From positions 1 to 6,774 of the forward strand of contig CAJYHH010001077.1 of the NCBI GenBank assembly GCA_913773825.1: 6,774 nt of DNA, given 5' to 3'. The notes beneath the pieces are model-generated. The model searched no databases, was not told the DNA's origin, and saw only the letters and a list, made by a program, of their open reading frames with translations. Within the stretch, counting starts at the first letter, position 1; each line of letters starts with the position of its first letter. Made by a program: the position numbers and the translations under genes. The DNA comes from Candidatus Sericytochromatia bacterium (lineage in GTDB: Bacteria > Cyanobacteriota > Sericytochromatia > UBA7694). Below, piece after piece: positions 4,750 to 6,774 of the stretch.

Positions 4750-5547
4750 TTAATCACATTTAATTTTGATATCCACTTTGCCCTTTTTCTCTTTGTATTT
4801 GATATCTGCGCGGTTGCAGTCATCGTCGTCAAAATCGCTGTCTAATACAAAGCGATTCAGAGTGGTGTAACGCAGTTTGCCGTTGCGCTGCAAAATGGAT
4901 TTAATGGCGTTGAGTCGGCCGTTTAAACCAGGGCCACGTTCAATTTCACGGACTCTGACAATCGTTATATCAGTGATGGGGCGAGTCCCTAGTACTTCGC
5001 GGACGCTATCGAGCAGAGCGGTGGTCTGGACAGTCAGATTGTAAGTGTTGACTGTGCCCGGAACAAACGTGAGCACACCCCCTACCAGGGGTTCACCACT
5101 GGCCAGGCGAATTTCAAGTGCATTCACTGCATTAGGGTTGAGCAGCGGGATTGTATCAATCTGATAGCTTAGCACCGTCTGATCGCCACTGATGCGCATA
5201 TCGGTAATCCGAATGTTAACCGGTGTGCCGTTGACATAAGCCTGAACCCGATTTAAATCAGTGCGGGTGACAGGCACAATGTAAAGATCGTCAGCAATGG
5301 CGGGTTCACCCAAAAAATAGCTGACAGGATTGGGGAGACTTGAAACTTTTGCGTCCTGAACCCGATAAGGCAACACAATTTCACCCCGCACATCAGCACT
5401 GCTCTGGCTAGTAGAGCTACCAGATGGGCCCATCAAAGATGTCCCTGGCGCGCAGCTGCTCAGCACCAGACTAAAGCCCATGGTCAGGGCAAGACAAAGC
5501 GGGAGCGTTTTTTTGAAAGCACGGTCAGGATTCAGATTGAGTTTCAT
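4750..5547 (-). CDS. Putative lipoprotein of unknown function, 265 aa
   Basis: The N-terminus is a lipoprotein signal: basic residues (KLNLNPDRAFKK), a hydrophobic core (LPLCLALTMGFSLVL, 15-29) and the lipobox LSSC with lipidated C32. Ala at +2 does not signal inner-membrane retention, so the outer membrane is likely in a Gram-negative cell. A Ser/Gly/Pro-rich linker (about 34-50) is followed by a beta-rich region (about 53-175) and a helical part (about 178-222: LLDSVREVLG, LNAIKSILQRNG). The end is highly charged, with an acidic run DSDFDDDD (236-243), C244, a Lys-rich stretch and C264. I do not recognise a family. The ATG at 5547 has AGGAGG seven bases upstream; a TTG at 5553 is too close to it. 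It is monocistronic, ends in the terminator at 4580-4624 and is divergent from the copper ATPase. A metal-related role is only suggested by the acidic/Cys tail and that neighbour. Confidence 0.85.
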   Translation of the reverse strand: MKLNLNPDRAFKKTLPLCLALTMGFSLVLSSCAPGTSLMGPSGSSTSQSSADVRGEIVLPYRVQDAKVSSLPNPVSYFLGEPAIADDLYIVPVTRTDLNRVQAYVNGTPVNIRITDMRISGDQTVLSYQIDTIPLLNPNAVNALEIRLASGEPLVGGVLTFVPGTVNTYNLTVQTTALLDSVREVLGTRPITDITIVRVREIERGPGLNGRLNAIKSILQRNGKLRYTTLNRFVLDSDFDDDDCNRADIKYKEKKGKVDIKIKCD

Positions 5548-5607
5548 GGTCAAGCCTCCTAAGCTTTGGCCGGCAAAGAGGGTTTGTTGCGTGCCGTACC
5601 GTTTGTG

Positions 5608-5639
5608 AATAATTAACTTATATTTATATGTTAATTATT
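5608..5639. repeat. Perfect 10-bp AT-rich inverted repeat
   Basis: AATAATTAAC (5608-5617) and GTTAATTATT (5630-5639) are exact complements separated by 12 bases, about 60-92 bases upstream of the lipoprotein ATG. The dyad is symmetric and AT-rich, as for a dimeric operator or a weak hairpin. Nearby minus-strand TATAAA/TATAAG could be -10 boxes inside the loop, but no fitting -35 was found. Confidence 0.6.
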
Positions 5640-5642
5640 TTG

Positions 5643-5657
5643 TTGCCTAAGAGGCAA
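5643..5657. repeat. Short tight hairpin in the lipoprotein/copA gap
   Basis: TTGCCT-AAG-AGGCAA is a perfect 6-bp stem with a 3-base loop, only 3 bases from the AT-rich inverted repeat at 5608-5639. If the lipoprotein transcript began near 5650 (a minus-strand TAGAAT at 5662-5657 could be its -10), both repeats would lie at or in the 5' leader. This is tentative. Confidence 0.5.
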
Positions 5658-5759
5658 TTCTAATCATGTTCAAATGCTATAAAAACTCTAAGCCCTTATA
5701 CTGAGAAGGTTTGAGCCTGTTAATCAAATGGCAACAGAACCGCACTCTGGGCAAGCTTT

Positions 5760-5784
5760 GCTCTGCCAGACAGCTGTCTAGAGC
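5760..5784. repeat. Interrupted palindrome upstream of copA
   Basis: AGACAGCTGTCT (5768-5779) is a perfect 12-bp palindrome, and GCTCT (5760-5764) with AGAGC (5780-5784) extends the dyad with a 3-base bulge. It lies 94-118 bases before the ATPase start and 34 bases upstream of the candidate -35. It could be an operator for a dimeric regulator of the divergent genes. Confidence 0.45.
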
Positions 5785-5817
5785 GTTATGCTGATTTTAG
5801 GGTTAGATCAAAACCGC

Positions 5818-5848
5818 TTGACCTTCCCATTATTGTAAGCATCAGACT
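5818..5848 (+). promoter_or_regulatory. Candidate MerR/CueR-type promoter of the copper ATPase
   Basis: A near-consensus -35 TTGACC (5818-5823) is followed by an imperfect dyad CTTCCCATTATTGTAAG (5823-5839, six of eight pairs). At the 19-base spacing typical of MerR-family promoters lies CAGACT (5843-5848, three of six -10 positions). CueR-type activators bind such dyads beginning with CCTTCC inside long spacers and untwist them on Cu(I) binding. The right half-site and the -10 are weak, so this is a candidate only. No merR-family gene is in the window. Confidence 0.45.
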
Positions 5849-5877
5849 GAGGACAGCATCAGGAAGGAGCCAACGTG

Positions 5878-6774
5878 ATGTCAAACGCAACAGAAACTCA
5901 ACTCTCAATCCAGGGCATGACTTGTGCTGCCTGTGTCGCCCATGTCGAAAAGGCGATTGCCAAAGTCCCTGGTGTCTCCTTAGTTGAAGTTAATCTGGCG
6001 ACTGAAAGAGCGCGTGTTGAGTCAGCGGGAGCCCCTGAACAGCAGATGATTGAAGCCGTTCAGGCTGCTGGTTATGGCGCAGAGCTTTTGAACGATCAAA
6101 ACCGCCATGTGGATAAATCAGCTGAACTTTTACACCAGCTAAAGTTAGTCTGCATATCTGCGGGCTTGTCTGCCCCGCTGGTTTTGCCCATGTTGCTGAT
6201 GCCGTTTGGGATTCAATGGATGCCCAATCCCTGGCTGCAGTTGGCTTTAGCGACACCGGTTCAGTTCTGGTTAGGGCTACGCTTTTACAAAGGTGCCTGG
6301 CATGCGATTAAAGCCCGCAGCGGTAATATGGACTTATTGGTTGCTCTGGGCACTAGCGCTGCTTATTTTATGAGCTTGTGGCAATTGTTGCGCGGGGCTC
6401 ATGGCCATGCCCTGTATTTTGAAAGTGCTGCGGTAGTGATTACGCTGGTCTTATTAGGCAAATGGCTGGAAGCGCGAGCTAAAAATCAGACCAGTGAAGC
6501 GATTCGGGCGCTTGAAGCCCTGCGTCCGGACACGGCCCGCGTTTTAAGAGCTGGCCAAGAGCAAGAGCTGGCACTTGATCAGATTGTAAAGGGAGATATT
6601 TTAGCGATTCGCGCAGGGGAAAGAATTCCGCTGGATGCTGAAATTATCACGGGTCAGTCCCAGATTGATGAATCGCTGATTACGGGTGAGTCTTTGCCAG
6701 TTAGCAAAAGCCCTGGTGATGCTCTGACGGGTGGCGCGATTAATCTTGATGGCTATCTTGAAGCACAAGTGACA
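5878..6774 (+). CDS. copA: Copper-type P1B ATPase, CopA-like (3' end outside window)
   Basis: This is the first 299 residues of an inner-membrane heavy-metal pump. It has one N-terminal HMA domain (about 8-70) with the metal-binding GMTCAAC (G13; C16 and C19). Transmembrane segments follow at about 90-110, 118-137, 151-171 and 180-197. The third includes GNMDLLVALGTSAAY (149-163) and the fourth YFESAAVVITLVLLGKWLEARAK (180-202), both hallmarks of Cu(I)/Ag(I) pumps. The actuator domain follows, with TGES at 269-272, which dephosphorylates the intermediate. The CPC membrane motif and the DKTGT phosphorylation site lie beyond the window, so Cu(I) specificity is inferred from these segments and the HMA type. 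AAGGAG lies 8 bases before the ATG at 5878; the adjacent in-frame GTG at 5875, 5 bases from it, is an alternative start. It is divergent from the lipoprotein gene and probably induced by copper through the upstream dyad promoter. Confidence 0.93.
   Translation, partial: MSNATETQLSIQGMTCAACVAHVEKAIAKVPGVSLVEVNLATERARVESAGAPEQQMIEAVQAAGYGAELLNDQNRHVDKSAELLHQLKLVCISAGLSAPLVLPMLLMPFGIQWMPNPWLQLALATPVQFWLGLRFYKGAWHAIKARSGNMDLLVALGTSAAYFMSLWQLLRGAHGHALYFESAAVVITLVLLGKWLEARAKNQTSEAIRALEALRPDTARVLRAGQEQELALDQIVKGDILAIRAGERIPLDAEIITGQSQIDESLITGESLPVSKSPGDALTGGAINLDGYLEAQVT

Noticed and set aside
5990..6256. Minus-strand open frame of 88 codons
   Set aside because: It is antisense to the HMA and first membrane segments of the copper ATPase.
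1..6774. CRISPR arrays, tRNA or rRNA genes, transposase genes, IS ends or prophage genes
   Set aside because: I saw no regularly spaced direct repeats, no tRNA- or rRNA-like stretch and no transposase or integrase motifs in any gene.

Overview
The window is 6,774 bases of ordinary, gene-dense bacterial DNA of medium GC content. It carries stress-response and redox-regulation genes, and a gene runs off each end. A Gram-negative-type cell with a facultatively anaerobic or microaerobic lifestyle is the simplest reading. The evidence is an FNR-type regulator with an N-terminal cysteine cluster, FNR-like palindromes in two divergent promoter regions, three universal stress proteins and a lipoprotein with a classical lipobox. 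I cannot assign a genus from the sequence alone.

Left part (1-1557, all minus strand): a universal stress protein gene is followed after 2 bases by a 101-residue helical protein of unknown function. After a further 69 bases comes a PAS-STAS protein of the RsbR (stressosome) type, whose 3' end lies outside the window. These three may form one transcription unit. Divergent from them is a Crp/FNR-family regulator (1811-2518, plus). The 253-base gap between contains an FNR-like box (1711-1724), a weaker second one (1662-1675) and an unrelated dyad.

Middle (2519-4564): a perfect 10-bp stem-loop follows the regulator. Next is a short AT-rich stretch leading into an NHL-repeat gene fragment (plus) that has no good start and may be frameshifted in a T7 run. 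It converges on two overlapping universal stress protein genes (4027 to 3034, minus). Divergent from these is a small cupin-like protein (4247-4564, plus). The shared intergenic region again carries an FNR-like box (4152-4165). The arrangement of stress protein(s), FNR-like box and divergent gene therefore occurs twice, and the regulator itself is one of the divergent genes. I infer a small local FNR-type regulon.

Right part (4565-6774): a minus-strand lipoprotein of unknown function has its own intrinsic terminator. It is divergent from a copper-type P1B ATPase (copA-like, 5878 to beyond the window), which has a candidate MerR/CueR-type promoter. The 330-base gap between them holds three separate inverted repeats that no gene explains.

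Nothing here amounts to a clearly new system. The most interesting points are the doubled FNR-box/stress-protein layout, the unusual cysteine spacing of the regulator, the PAS-STAS protein beside a stress protein, and the palindrome-rich lipoprotein/copA gap.
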